DNA of 41,730 nucleotides from CALEMW01 sp035447065 (lineage in GTDB: Bacteria; Krumholzibacteriota; Krumholzibacteriia; LZORAL124-64-63). Positions 1 to 8,159 of this stretch are shown one piece after another (within the stretch, counting starts at the first letter, position 1; each line of letters begins with the position of its first letter). A model generated the notes under the pieces. The model had not been told where the DNA came from and did not search any database. It saw nothing but the letters and a program-made list of their open reading frames with translations. Made by a program: the position numbers and the translations under genes. The stretch lies in assembly GCA_035447065.1 (NCBI GenBank), contig DAOTGJ010000030.1:1-41730 (forward strand). Reading direction: 5' to 3'.

Positions 1-2647
1 GGTCGTCGTACTCGGGGTAGGCCGAGGTGGTGTTGTCGCCGGTATGCCAGACGGCTCGATAGAGTTCGAAGTGGTCCACGTCCGAGTTGTCGATGGTCCA
101 GGTCAGGCGCACCGAGTTGGGACCGGGCTGCGCAGCGATGCTGGCCGCCGGTGGGGCGATGCAGTCGACCGTGATGGCGGCGCCGGAAGCAGCCGTGGGG
201 ATGTTCACGTTGTCGACGTCACGCAGGGTGACGTCCAGCAGGTCGACCGTTCCGGAGCCGGTGGCGTCGGGATGGATCTCGACGGTGAACAGCGTCGCCG
301 CCGAGGTCAACCCGGTGGTGTTGCCGAGGATCCCGTTGTCGACTGTGAAGGTGCCGTCGCCGTTGTCGAGGACGTACGGCAGGTCGGCGCCGTTGTCCAG
401 CGGGTCCAGGGCGTTGCTGATCTCGATGTCGCCCATGCCGAAGGACAGCACGCCGGCGGTGGCCCCGAGGGTCACCGAGTAGCCGCGCAGGCCGGGCGTC
501 AAGCCGTCGGGCGTGTAGGAGATCGAGAGGACCACGGTATCGTTGCAGTTGATCGGGCCATTCACGGCAGGCAATGCGGCTACGCTGCTGCCGCCCGAGC
601 AGTCAGGGGTGTTGATGTCGCTGTTGATCAGGAAGGGGATGAAGCCCGTCTCCGCGCCGTCCTTGTTCAGGATGGCGCCCGACAGGTCCGCAACGTCCGC
701 GATCGCGCCAGCGTCGGCGGTGCCGAACCAGTTGCAGGTCACGATGGCGGCAGAGGTCGTGCCGCCGGTGTAGGCGTCGCCCACGGGCACGTAGTTGGCC
801 ACGGCATAGCCGCGATCCATGGTGCCGTTGTGATCGAAGGTACTGCGATCGATGGAGTTGTATTCGACCGTGGCCGTGCCGACATAGCGGTTAGTCTCGA
901 ACTTGATGCCGTTCAGGTCGTAGCCGCCGCCGGAACGGTCGGCCGTCTTGGCTCCGTACAGGTTGGTGATCACGTTCCCGGTGACGAGGGCATTCTCCGT
1001 GTTGCCTTCGAGGCCGATGGCCGTGGAGATGAAGCCCGACAGGCCGTCGATCACGTTGTCCTCGATAACGACGTCGATGATCTTGCCCGTCGTTGTCAGA
1101 TAGCCGCTGCTGCCCGTGTTCAGAATCATGCCGTAGGCGATCTTGCCCGTGGGCCAGCTGCCGGTATTCACGTTTACGTCGGTGATGGTGTTCCTGGCGA
1201 TCACCAGATCACTCAGCGTTCCGGTCGAGGTGGACTGCAGGATGCCGATGGCCGCGCAGCTGCTGCCCGTCACGTTGCTGGAGGCGATGCTGTCGATGCA
1301 GTTGTCGGCGATGGTCACGTTGCTGTTGGCATCGCCGTTGGGCACGCTGTAGTAGATGCCGTACGTGTTGGCGATGACCGGCGTGGCCGAGCTGTTGATG
1401 TCATGCACGTTGTTGTGCACGACCTCGACATTGCTGGTTCCGCTCAGGATGATCCCGTACTGATGCGCAGCGGTGGTCACCTCGAAGCCGTTGAAGACCA
1501 CGTCGTCGGCCGTGATGCTGACGGGAAGGCCTGACGCCGGCGAGATCACGGATTCCGCTCCGCGCGCGCCGCAGACGGCGTCGGCATTCGCGCCCAGCAG
1601 GGTCAGGCTCTTGTTCACGATCAGATTCTCGTTGTAGGTCCCGGCTTCGATATCGATCGTCTCACCCGGGTTCGCCGCATCGATGGCGGCCTGGATCGAA
1701 CTGTAGTAGGTGTCCTGGTCCAGATTGTGCACCGCAGGATAGGGCTCGTTGTCGATGAGGACGTCGTCGATGAACAGACCGCCGCCGCTCAGCCCGGGTT
1801 GGGCGGTGCCGGCGACGCGGAACATGAGGGCGTCCGCCGCATACGGATTCTGGGGGAACGAGCCGGGATACAGCGCATAGTAGGTCTCCCAGGTCGTGCC
1901 CTGGTGGACCGTGTTCCCGTCGAGCTGGATGCTGACCACGTCGTTGCCGGATGCGTCGCCGTTGAGACCGTCCGCGAAGGTGATGTAGATGTCCAGCTCG
2001 TGCCAATCCGAATAGGACAGGTCCGTGGCCAGCGTCGTGCTGATGAAGCCGCCGATCGCGTCCGTATCGTAGAAGCCGACGTCGAGACCCGTCGCTCCGT
2101 TGTCGCTGATCGAAACGAAGGCCGATCGGATGTTCCCCTGGCGGGGGCCTGGGCTCAGGCTGAGCGCCAAGCCGGCCTGAGGCGTTCCCGTGGCCGACTT
2201 GAAGCGAAGGGAGGCGTGGAAATACGGTGTCGCGGCCGTCGCCCGGGGGAGGGGAGGAGTCAATGGGGCGGTATGGTCGTCCCCGCGGTCGTTCCACAGG
2301 GCGGCCGTGGACTCACCGGCGGCCAGCGGAGATGATAACGAGAACGGAAGGTTGCTGTAGCCGGTCTGCGTAACGGCATTGGAGATGCGCCACACCTTGT
2401 TGCCGGTGCCATCGTCCACGACGCCTTCATCCAGGGCGACGAGCGGTGGGTTACCCCACTCGTCGGCCACGGTCCAGAGACTGCCGTATGGGTCGGGCAC
2501 CGTGTAGCCGCCCGGGGTGACCGTCGTACCGCCGGCACCTTGATAGTTGACGGAGGTCAGACCAAAGCTATCGAAGTCCGTAACCTGTGCGGCGGCTGGG
2601 CCTGCCAGAAGCCCAACCGCAAGGATCGCGCACAAGAATTTCCGCAT
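1..2647 (-). CDS. Exported right-handed beta-helix protein, 3' end cut by window edge
   Basis: Reading the minus strand from ATG at 2647 gives an uninterrupted frame of 882 codons that runs off the window, so the C-terminus is missing. Residues 1-20 are a Sec signal peptide (MRKFLCAILAVGLLAGPAAA). About 21-290 is a beta-rich, jelly-roll-like region. About 305-610 begins with a typical beta-helix entry (PGETIDIEAGTYNENLIV) and continues with N/D/G/V-rich turns of the pectate-lyase-like PbH1 type. About 695-820 resembles a cohesin-like beta-sandwich, and an FN3 domain starts near 828 (VRLTWTIDNSDVDHFELYR). A GGGGGGA stretch lies upstream of the ATG. The protein probably acts at or outside the cell surface; polysaccharide binding or cleavage is only a family-level guess. 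The C-terminal sorting module cannot be seen. Confidence 0.8.
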   Translation of the reverse strand, partial: MRKFLCAILAVGLLAGPAAAQVTDFDSFGLTSVNYQGAGGTTVTPGGYTVPDPYGSLWTVADEWGNPPLVALDEGVVDDGTGNKVWRISNAVTQTGYSNLPFSLSSPLAAGESTAALWNDRGDDHTAPLTPPLPRATAATPYFHASLRFKSATGTPQAGLALSLSPGPRQGNIRSAFVSISDNGATGLDVGFYDTDAIGGFISTTLATDLSYSDWHELDIYITFADGLNGDASGNDVVSIQLDGNTVHQGTTWETYYALYPGSFPQNPYAADALMFRVAGTAQPGLSGGGLFIDDVLIDNEPYPAVHNLDQDTYYSSIQAAIDAANPGETIDIEAGTYNENLIVNKSLTLLGANADAVCGARGAESVISPASGLPVSITADDVVFNGFEVTTAAHQYGIILSGTSNVEVVHNNVHDINSSATPVIANTYGIYYSVPNGDANSNVTIADNCIDSIASSNVTGSSCAAIGILQSTSTGTLSDLVIARNTITDVNVNTGSWPTGKIAYGMILNTGSSGYLTTTGKIIDVVIEDNVIDGLSGFISTAIGLEGNTENALVTGNVITNLYGAKTADRSGGGYDLNGIKFETNRYVGTATVEYNSIDRSTFDHNGTMDRGYAVANYVPVGDAYTGGTTSAAIVTCNWFGTADAGAIADVADLSGAILNKDGAETGFIPFLINSDINTPDCSGGSSVAALPAVNGPINCNDTVVLSISYTPDGLTPGLRGYSVTLGATAGVLSFGMGDIEISNALDPLDNGADLPYVLDNGDGTFTVDNGILGNTTGLTSAATLFTVEIHPDATGSGTVDLLDVTLRDVDNVNIPTAASGAAITVDCIAPPAASIAAQPGPNSVRLTWTIDNSDVDHFELYRAVWHTGDNTTSAYPEYDD

Positions 2648-3095
2648 GAGAGTCCCCCCAATGCTGAGATGAAGATCGGATCGGGACGGCGCGCGGCGGG
2701 ACCGCACGACGTCACGCGTGTGGGCGAATGGAAAGGGCCGGCTTTCCCCCTTCCTTGGGCCGTTCAATCCAGGGCGATGCTGATAGAGACGTCCGCAGAT
2801 GCCCGGGCCGAGAGGCGCGGGTGGAGCGGCTATTGGGCGAGAGTCCGGGCGAGGACCCTGCTGGAATCCCGTGAGAGAGGGCGGGATTCCGAAAGGGACG
2901 TGCAGTATCGCACGGCTGTTGGAGGCTTGTCAATCATCCCGAAGCATCAAATGATCCTGAGATAATTTGTCTCAGTTCGGCATGTCGTGAGGGGGTGGAT
3001 TTCCATTCCTCAATGTGTCATACTGCTCGTCCCGACGGCTCGCCCGCCGCGCTGAAGGGACCCACCTCGCCCGGATGGGAGCGGATCTCAAGACC
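2648..3095. other. Divergent intergenic region
   Basis: About 450 bases between divergent exported-protein genes. It holds a promoter for the leftward gene at 2904-2933 and a perfect 9-bp hairpin (2863-2871 with 2882-2890) in that gene's predicted leader of about 250 nt. A second small hairpin (GGAAAG/CTTTCC around a CCGGCC-like loop) lies near 2730-2747. A weak rightward extended -10 (TGTCATACT) is at 3016-3024. The open frames here have unlike-protein composition, and I see no gene. Confidence 0.5.
2904..2933 (-). promoter_or_regulatory. Sigma70-type promoter for the beta-helix protein
   Basis: On the minus strand there is a perfect TTGACA (2933-2928), an 18-base spacer, then GATACT (2909-2904). 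The expected start near 2897 leaves a leader of about 250 nt before the ATG at 2647, long for this window. Confidence 0.5.
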
Positions 3096-3662
3096 ATGAT
3101 CACGCGGCGCTCGATCACGACGGCCCAGCTGGGCCTCTGCCTTTTCACGGGCCTCTGCCTTTTGACGGGCCTCTGCCTCTTCGCGGCCCCCGCCCTGGCC
3201 CAGAGGCTCGCCTTCGACCCCTCCGTCTCCGTACCCATGGCCGTGGACTTCTCGGTGGACCTGACCCTGGACACCCAGGGCGCCGTGGTGCAGGGCGTGG
3301 ACGTGGTTTTCACGTACGAGCCCACCATCGTGCAGTTCAACGGCGTGGTGGACGGCGACTGGTTCACCACCTCGGGGCTGGACCATTTCCTCTGGCTCGA
3401 TCCGGGCAGCGCCCTGGGCGTGGTGCACATCAGCTCCGCTCTGCTGGGAGCGGGCCGCACCGGCTCCGGCGTGCTGGCGGAGCTGGAGTTCACCGCGCTC
3501 GCGGCCGGCATCAGTCCGCTCCAGTTCCAGACCTGGCTGGTTCGTGACGATGCCAACGCACCCCTGGTGGCCACGCACAGCATCGGCGACTTCATCATCA
3601 TCCAGGAAGCCATCGCCAACGAGGATCGGTCCTGGTCTGACATCAAACGGCTCTGGCGCTGA
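3096..3662 (+). CDS. Exported cohesin-like protein with C-terminal K..WR tail
   Basis: 188 residues from ATG 3096; an ATG at 3075 is possible. Residues 1-35 are a signal peptide whose hydrophobic core is three tandem six-residue units (GLCLFT, GLCLLT, GLCLFA) encoded by an 18-bp DNA repeat. Residues about 38-165 look like one cohesin-type beta-sandwich: GVDVVFTYEPTIVQFNGV early, then GSGVLAELEFTALAAG. The last residues, RSWSDIKRLWR, match the tails of the proteins at 9961-10560 and 32542-33510. The protein is probably exported and involved in surface adhesion or assembly. The cohesin match is by fold pattern and no partner is proven. A terminator follows at 3682. Confidence 0.75.
   Translation: MITRRSITTAQLGLCLFTGLCLLTGLCLFAAPALAQRLAFDPSVSVPMAVDFSVDLTLDTQGAVVQGVDVVFTYEPTIVQFNGVVDGDWFTTSGLDHFLWLDPGSALGVVHISSALLGAGRTGSGVLAELEFTALAAGISPLQFQTWLVRDDANAPLVATHSIGDFIIIQEAIANEDRSWSDIKRLWR
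3131..3184 (+). repeat. Three tandem 18-bp repeats in a signal peptide
   Basis: Three consecutive units starting GGGCCTCTGCCT (3131, 3149, 3167), each differing by one to three bases. They encode the hydrophobic core of the signal peptide, so gain or loss of a unit keeps frame but changes its length by six residues. Confidence 0.8.
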
Positions 3663-3681
3663 CGAATCGACATGACGACCT

Positions 3682-3716
3682 GGCGCCCGTGACATGTTCG
3701 CGGGCGCCGTCATTTT
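3682..3716 (+). terminator. Rho-independent-like terminator after the cohesin-like gene
   Basis: Stem GGCGCCCG (3682-3689) pairs with CGGGCGCC (3701-3708), followed by GTCATTTT. Confidence 0.65.
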
Positions 3717-3796
3717 GGAATCAGATATATCAGTAATGTATCTCGTTGATTGACATGACGTTATGTTGATCGTCGCGTCAGGCACACGCCATGCAA

Positions 3797-3827
3797 TCCC
3801 CCCTCGGAAATCGAATCCGAGGAGGGA
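3797..3827 (+). promoter_or_regulatory. Hairpin masking the clpB ribosome binding site
   Basis: An 11-position stem (3797-3807 with 3817-3827) has ten Watson-Crick pairs and one C.A mismatch around a 9-nt loop (AAATCGAAT). The 3' arm contains the whole Shine-Dalgarno AGGAGGG, six bases before the clpB ATG. Folded, it would block ribosome entry, as RNA thermometers do. The 9-base spacing also recalls the CIRCE operator bound by HrcA, but the arms do not match the TTAGCACTC consensus. Confidence 0.55.
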
Positions 3828-3833
3828 CCGATC

Positions 3834-6449
3834 ATGAAGAACTGGACCGTCAACGCCGCCGAGACCCTGCAGCGCGCCCAGCAGAGCGCCTATGACCTGG
3901 GTCACGCCGAGCTCACCCCCCTGCACCTGCTCGCCGCCCTGGTCGGGGAACCGGGCCTGGCCGAGCGCGTGCTCCGCAGCCTGGAGGCGGATCCGGCGCT
4001 GGTGCGCCGCACCGTCGAGAGCGACCTGAACTCCCTGCCCAAGGTGTCCGCCCAGGACGTGCCCGCGCCCGGCCGCGAGCTCCAGCACCTCCTGCTGGAG
4101 GCCCAGAAGCGGGCCGGCGGCCCCGACGCCATGGTGGGCACCCGCGAGCTGCTGCTGGCCCTGTCCGCGGACAAGGGGCGCGCCGGCACCGTGCTGCGCA
4201 CCTTCGACCTCACGCCCGAGCGCGTGGAGCAGGCCGTGCAGAGCCTGGGCGCGGACCAGGCCTACCACGGTCAGGATGAGGGCGCCGTGGCCGACGGCAA
4301 CGAGTCGGCCCTGGGCCGCTACGCCCGCGACCTCTGCGCCGCCGCGCGCGACGGCAAGATCGATCCGGTGATCGGCCGCGATGAAGAGATCCGCCGCGTG
4401 GTGCAGATCCTCTCGCGCCGCACCAAGAACAACCCCGTGCTCATCGGCAGTCCCGGCGTGGGCAAGACCGCCGTGGTGGAGGGGCTCGCGCGCCGTCTGG
4501 TGGAGGGCGACGTTCCCCTGGGCCTGCGCGACAAGACCCTCTACGCCCTGGACATGGGCGCGCTGCTGGCTGGCGCCAAGTACCGCGGCGAGTTCGAGGA
4601 GCGCCTGAAGAACGTGGTGAAGGAAGTGGAGGAGCGCGCCGGCGAGGTGCTGCTGTTCATCGACGAGATGCACACGCTGGTGGGCGCCGGCGCCGCCGAG
4701 GGCGCCATGGACGCCAGCAACATCCTCAAGCCCGCCCTGGCGCGCGGCGAGCTGCACTGCGTGGGCGCCACCACCATCGACGAGTACCGCAGGCACATCG
4801 AGAAGGACCCGGCCCTGGAGCGCCGCTTCCAGCCCGTGCCCGTGGAGGAGCCCACGCCCGAGCAGGCGCTGGCCATCCTGCGCGGCCTGAAGGAGAAGTA
4901 CGAGGTGCACCACGGCATCCGCATCAGCGACGCCGCGCTGGTGGCGGCCGTGACGCTGGGCGACCGCTACATCAGCGACCGCCAGCTGCCGGACAAGGCC
5001 ATCGATCTGATGGACGAGGCCGCCTCCAGGCTGCGCATGGAGATCGACTCCGTGCCCGCCGAGGTGGACGACGCCCAGCGTCGCCGCAACCAGCTGGAGA
5101 TGGAGCGCCTGGCCCTGGTGAAGGAGACCGAGAAGGGCGCGGTGGCGCGGCGCGAGGCCATCGAGCGGCAGATCGCCGAGCTGGACGAGGAGCTGTCCGG
5201 GCTGCGCGCCCGGTGGGAGCGCGAGAAGGAGGGCATCGACGCCATCCGCGCCGTGCAGGAGGAGCAGGACCGGCTGGCCCTGGAGATCGAGCGCGCGGAA
5301 CGCACCGGCGACCTGGCCCGCGCGTCCGAGCTGAAGTACGGCCGCAGCCGCGAGCTGGCCGCGGAGCTGGAACGCGCCCGCGAACGCCTCACGGAGCTGC
5401 AGGGCGCCGCGCCCATGCTCAAGCAGGAGGTGGACGACGAGGACGTGGCCCGCATCGTGGCCCGCTGGACCGGCATCCCCGCGCAGCGTCTGGTGGAGGA
5501 CGAGGCCGCCAAGCTGCGCGAGCTGGAGCACCGGCTCACCGCGAGGGTGGTGGGCCAGGACCACGCCGTGGCCGAGGTGGCCCGCACCGTGCGCCGCGCG
5601 CGCGCCGGCCTCACGGACCGCGACCGTCCCCTGGGTTCGTTCCTCTTCCTGGGTCCCACCGGCGTGGGCAAGACGGAGCTGGTGAAGGCCTTGGCGGCCG
5701 AGCTCTTCGGCGATGAGGGCCACATGGTCCGCCTGGACATGAGCGAGTACATGGAGCGTCACGCCGTGGCGCGCATGATCGGCTCGCCGCCGGGCTACGT
5801 GGGCCACGAGGCGGGCGGCCAGCTCACCGAGGCGGTGCGGCGCCATCCGTACACCGTGGTGCTTCTGGACGAGGTGGAGAAGGCCCATCCCGAGGTCATG
5901 AACGTGCTGCTGCAGCTCCTGGACGACGGTCGTCTGACCGACGGCAAGGGCCGCGTGGTGGACTTCCGCAACACCCTGGTGGTCATGACCAGCAACCTGG
6001 CCCAGGACGAGCGCTTCGCCCCGCGTCCGGACGCCGACGAGGCCGTGCGCCGCGAGATGGAGCAGGTGCTGCTGCAGGAGCTGGGCCGGTTCTTCCGCCC
6101 CGAGTTCCTCAACCGCCTGGATGCGGTGGTGCGCTTCTCCGCCCTGGACCGCGACCTCATCCGCCGCATCGTGGAGCTGGAGCTGCGCAAGGTGGCCGGA
6201 CGGCTGCGGGAGCAGGACATGTTCCTGGACTGGACCGACGCCGCCGTGGATCGGCTGGCCGAGCTGGGCTACGACCCGCAGTTCGGCGCCCGGCCGGTGA
6301 AGCGCGTGATCCAGCGCGAGGTGCAGGACCGTCTGGCCGACGCGGTGCTGGACGGCACCATCGCCGCCGATGGTGCGGCCACCCTGGACGTGCACGGAGG
6401 CCGGTTCGCGCTGGAGACGGACGCCAAGGCGTCTTACGCAAGGGCCTGA
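3834..6449 (+). CDS. clpB: ClpB, Hsp100 protein disaggregase
   Basis: 871 residues, close to the usual ClpB length of about 860. ClpB is a cytoplasmic hexameric AAA+ machine that threads aggregated proteins with DnaK/DnaJ/GrpE. Order: Clp_N double repeat (1-145); first AAA+ module with Walker A GSPGVGKT (205-212, Ser where Glu is usual) and Walker B LLFIDEMHTL (about 272-282); M-domain coiled coil (about 395-520); second AAA+ module with Walker A GPTGVGKT (about 607-614) and Walker B VVLLDEVEKAH (about 674-684); C-terminal small domain. The M-domain separates it from ClpA/ClpC. The start is fixed by GAGGAGGG just upstream, inside a stable hairpin that may give heat control. It is monocistronic, with terminator-like stems on both sides. 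Confidence 0.97.
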   Translation: MKNWTVNAAETLQRAQQSAYDLGHAELTPLHLLAALVGEPGLAERVLRSLEADPALVRRTVESDLNSLPKVSAQDVPAPGRELQHLLLEAQKRAGGPDAMVGTRELLLALSADKGRAGTVLRTFDLTPERVEQAVQSLGADQAYHGQDEGAVADGNESALGRYARDLCAAARDGKIDPVIGRDEEIRRVVQILSRRTKNNPVLIGSPGVGKTAVVEGLARRLVEGDVPLGLRDKTLYALDMGALLAGAKYRGEFEERLKNVVKEVEERAGEVLLFIDEMHTLVGAGAAEGAMDASNILKPALARGELHCVGATTIDEYRRHIEKDPALERRFQPVPVEEPTPEQALAILRGLKEKYEVHHGIRISDAALVAAVTLGDRYISDRQLPDKAIDLMDEAASRLRMEIDSVPAEVDDAQRRRNQLEMERLALVKETEKGAVARREAIERQIAELDEELSGLRARWEREKEGIDAIRAVQEEQDRLALEIERAERTGDLARASELKYGRSRELAAELERARERLTELQGAAPMLKQEVDDEDVARIVARWTGIPAQRLVEDEAAKLRELEHRLTARVVGQDHAVAEVARTVRRARAGLTDRDRPLGSFLFLGPTGVGKTELVKALAAELFGDEGHMVRLDMSEYMERHAVARMIGSPPGYVGHEAGGQLTEAVRRHPYTVVLLDEVEKAHPEVMNVLLQLLDDGRLTDGKGRVVDFRNTLVVMTSNLAQDERFAPRPDADEAVRREMEQVLLQELGRFFRPEFLNRLDAVVRFSALDRDLIRRIVELELRKVAGRLREQDMFLDWTDAAVDRLAELGYDPQFGARPVKRVIQREVQDRLADAVLDGTIAADGAATLDVHGGRFALETDAKASYARA

Positions 6450-6470
6450 GCCGGCTGCCGGCCGGGTCCG

Positions 6471-6498
6471 TGGCGCGGGGAACGGATTCTCCGCGCCA
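6471..6498 (+). terminator. Hairpin after clpB
   Basis: Stem TGGCGCGGGGA (6471-6481) pairs with TCTCCGCGCCA (6488-6498) with one G.U pair and a 6-base loop. It has no U-run, so it may act as an mRNA 3' end stabiliser. Confidence 0.45.
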
Positions 6499-6513
6499 CC
6501 GCGTCTCCGCACC

Positions 6514-6523
6514 GTGCTAGAAT
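6514..6523 (+). promoter_or_regulatory. Extended -10 box before the carboxypeptidase gene
   Basis: GTGCTAGAAT is a TG-n-TANNNT extended -10 ending 52 bases before the ATG. The same box occurs at 11214, 25986 and 32480. No good -35 is visible. Confidence 0.4.
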
Positions 6524-6574
6524 GGACCCTCGTCCCCGCCGCATCTCCACGTCATCCCGGGACCGGTACCGCCC

Positions 6575-8086
6575 ATGCCCCGTCGCCTGCTGAGCGCCCT
6601 GGCGCTCGCGCTGCTCTGCTCCCTGCCCGCGGCCGCCCAGACCCCTGATCCTGCCTACTGGCGCCTGGACGACATCCTGGACGTCTTCGCCACCTGGGCC
6701 GTGCGCTACCCGGACATCGTCCACCTGGACACGCTGGGCACGAGCACCCTGGGCGAGCCCATCCCCCTGGCCTGCATCGCCGCCGCGCCGGGCACGGGTC
6801 GCCCGCCGGTCTTCTTCCACGCCGCCCAGCACAGCAACGAGACCAACGGCACGCTGGCGGTCATGGAGCAGATGCGCGTGCTGCTGGAGGGTTACGGCCT
6901 GGACCCGGCCGTGACCGCGCGCGTGGACTCGCTGGAGCTGTGGTTCGCGCCGGTGGTCAACGTGGACGGATACCGCTACTGCTTCTCCGGCCTGCCCGAC
7001 GCCCTGGATTGGCGCAAGACCCTGCGCGACATCGACGCGGACGGCGTGGTGGACTTCCCCGACGACGGCGTGGACACCAACCGCAACTGGGACTGGCAGT
7101 GGGACGCCTACGACACCACCGACCCGCTCTACTACAAGGGCCCGCACCCCTTCTCGGAGCCCGAGGTCACGGCCTTGCGCGACTTCATCCTGGAGCGTCG
7201 CCCCGTGCTGGTGGTGGACTACCACTCCCCGGTGACCATCAGCTGGACCGACTGCATCTTCCGCAACTGGATCAGCAGCAGCCACGGCACGCCGCCCGAC
7301 GACGCCGTGATCCGCGACATCGCCCTGACGTGGGCCGGCGCCACCCAACGCCTGGACGGCCAGGACTTCAGCGTCTGGCCCGCCTTCGACACCAAGCCCA
7401 AGGAGCAGGCCTGGGTCTACGGCAACACGGGCATCCTGTCCTACCTCATGGAGATCGGCACCCACTGCTGGTACGCGGGCGCCGACGTGGACACGGTGGG
7501 CCTGCGCGTGGCCCGCGGCGGCGCGGCGCTGACGGAGCGCGTGGCGCAGGGGCCCGGCCTGGGCGTGCGCGTGACCGACGCGGCCACGGGCGCGCCGCTG
7601 GCCGCCGAGGTGATCGTCACGCAGATGCATGCGGCGGACATCGGTCCGCGCCTGGCGTCCGCGGGCACCGGCGCCGCCCACCGCCTGCTGCCGGCCGGCG
7701 CGTACACCCTGCGGGTGCAGCACCCCGGCTTCACCACGGACGAGCGGCCGGTCACCGTGGGTTCCGGCTGGACCTGGATCGACGTGGCCCTGGTCCGCGA
7801 CGCCACCGCCGTGCCCGCCTCCGGCCGCGGCACCCTGCATCTGCGCGGCCGTCGTCCGCTGACGCGCGGCGGCGTGCTGGCCCTGGCCCGCGACGCCGAT
7901 GTGCGCGTGGCCGACGTGGCCCTCTACGACCTGCGCGGCCGCCTGGCGGTGGACCTGGCGTCGGGCGACGTATCGGCCGCGGCGCCCGTCTTCGCCCTGC
8001 CGCCGCGCCTGCCCGCCGGCTCCTATCTGCTGCGGGCGGTGGTGGACGGCCGGCCGTGGGTGCGGCGGGTGATGGTGGTGGAATAG
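6575..8086 (+). CDS. Exported M14-family zinc carboxypeptidase
   Basis: 503 residues with signal peptide 1-21 (cut near AAAQ). The M14 catalytic set is complete. H86-S-N-E89 and H217 (DYHSP) bind zinc, N169/R170 (TNRNW) bind the substrate carboxylate, and E293 (LMEIG) is the general base. A carboxypeptidase-regulatory-like beta domain covers about 330-410 (VRVTDAATGAPLAAEVIV). The final 80 residues (VALYDLRGRLAVDL...PAGSYLLRAVVDG) are a FlgD/T9SS-like C-terminal beta domain. It is predicted to trim peptides outside the cytoplasm or at the surface. Signal peptide and start agree, although the Shine-Dalgarno is weak. An extended -10 box lies upstream, and a terminator hairpin shared with the convergent gene follows. 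Confidence 0.9.
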   Translation: MPRRLLSALALALLCSLPAAAQTPDPAYWRLDDILDVFATWAVRYPDIVHLDTLGTSTLGEPIPLACIAAAPGTGRPPVFFHAAQHSNETNGTLAVMEQMRVLLEGYGLDPAVTARVDSLELWFAPVVNVDGYRYCFSGLPDALDWRKTLRDIDADGVVDFPDDGVDTNRNWDWQWDAYDTTDPLYYKGPHPFSEPEVTALRDFILERRPVLVVDYHSPVTISWTDCIFRNWISSSHGTPPDDAVIRDIALTWAGATQRLDGQDFSVWPAFDTKPKEQAWVYGNTGILSYLMEIGTHCWYAGADVDTVGLRVARGGAALTERVAQGPGLGVRVTDAATGAPLAAEVIVTQMHAADIGPRLASAGTGAAHRLLPAGAYTLRVQHPGFTTDERPVTVGSGWTWIDVALVRDATAVPASGRGTLHLRGRRPLTRGGVLALARDADVRVADVALYDLRGRLAVDLASGDVSAAAPVFALPPRLPAGSYLLRAVVDGRPWVRRVMVVE

Positions 8087-8108
8087 AACCATCGCCGCGG
8101 AAGCAAGC

Positions 8109-8136
8109 GAGGGCGGACCCGGCAGGGTCCGCCCTC
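8109..8136. terminator. Bidirectional terminator hairpin
   Basis: Perfect 12-bp stem GAGGGCGGACCC (8109-8120) with GGGTCCGCCCTC (8125-8136), loop GGCA, between convergent genes. The U-tail is weak. Confidence 0.65.
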
Positions 8137-8159
8137 TTCGCGTCGACGCCGTCGGGGTC

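Noticed and set aside
44..1534. 496-codon plus-strand frame at the left edge
   Set aside because: It lies opposite the minus-strand exported protein and is Val/Asp/Gly-rich without domains.
3018..6512. 1164-codon open frame opposite clpB
   Set aside because: It is the antisense shadow of a highly conserved gene in GC-rich DNA; the translation is His/Gln/Ala/Val-rich and shows no domain.
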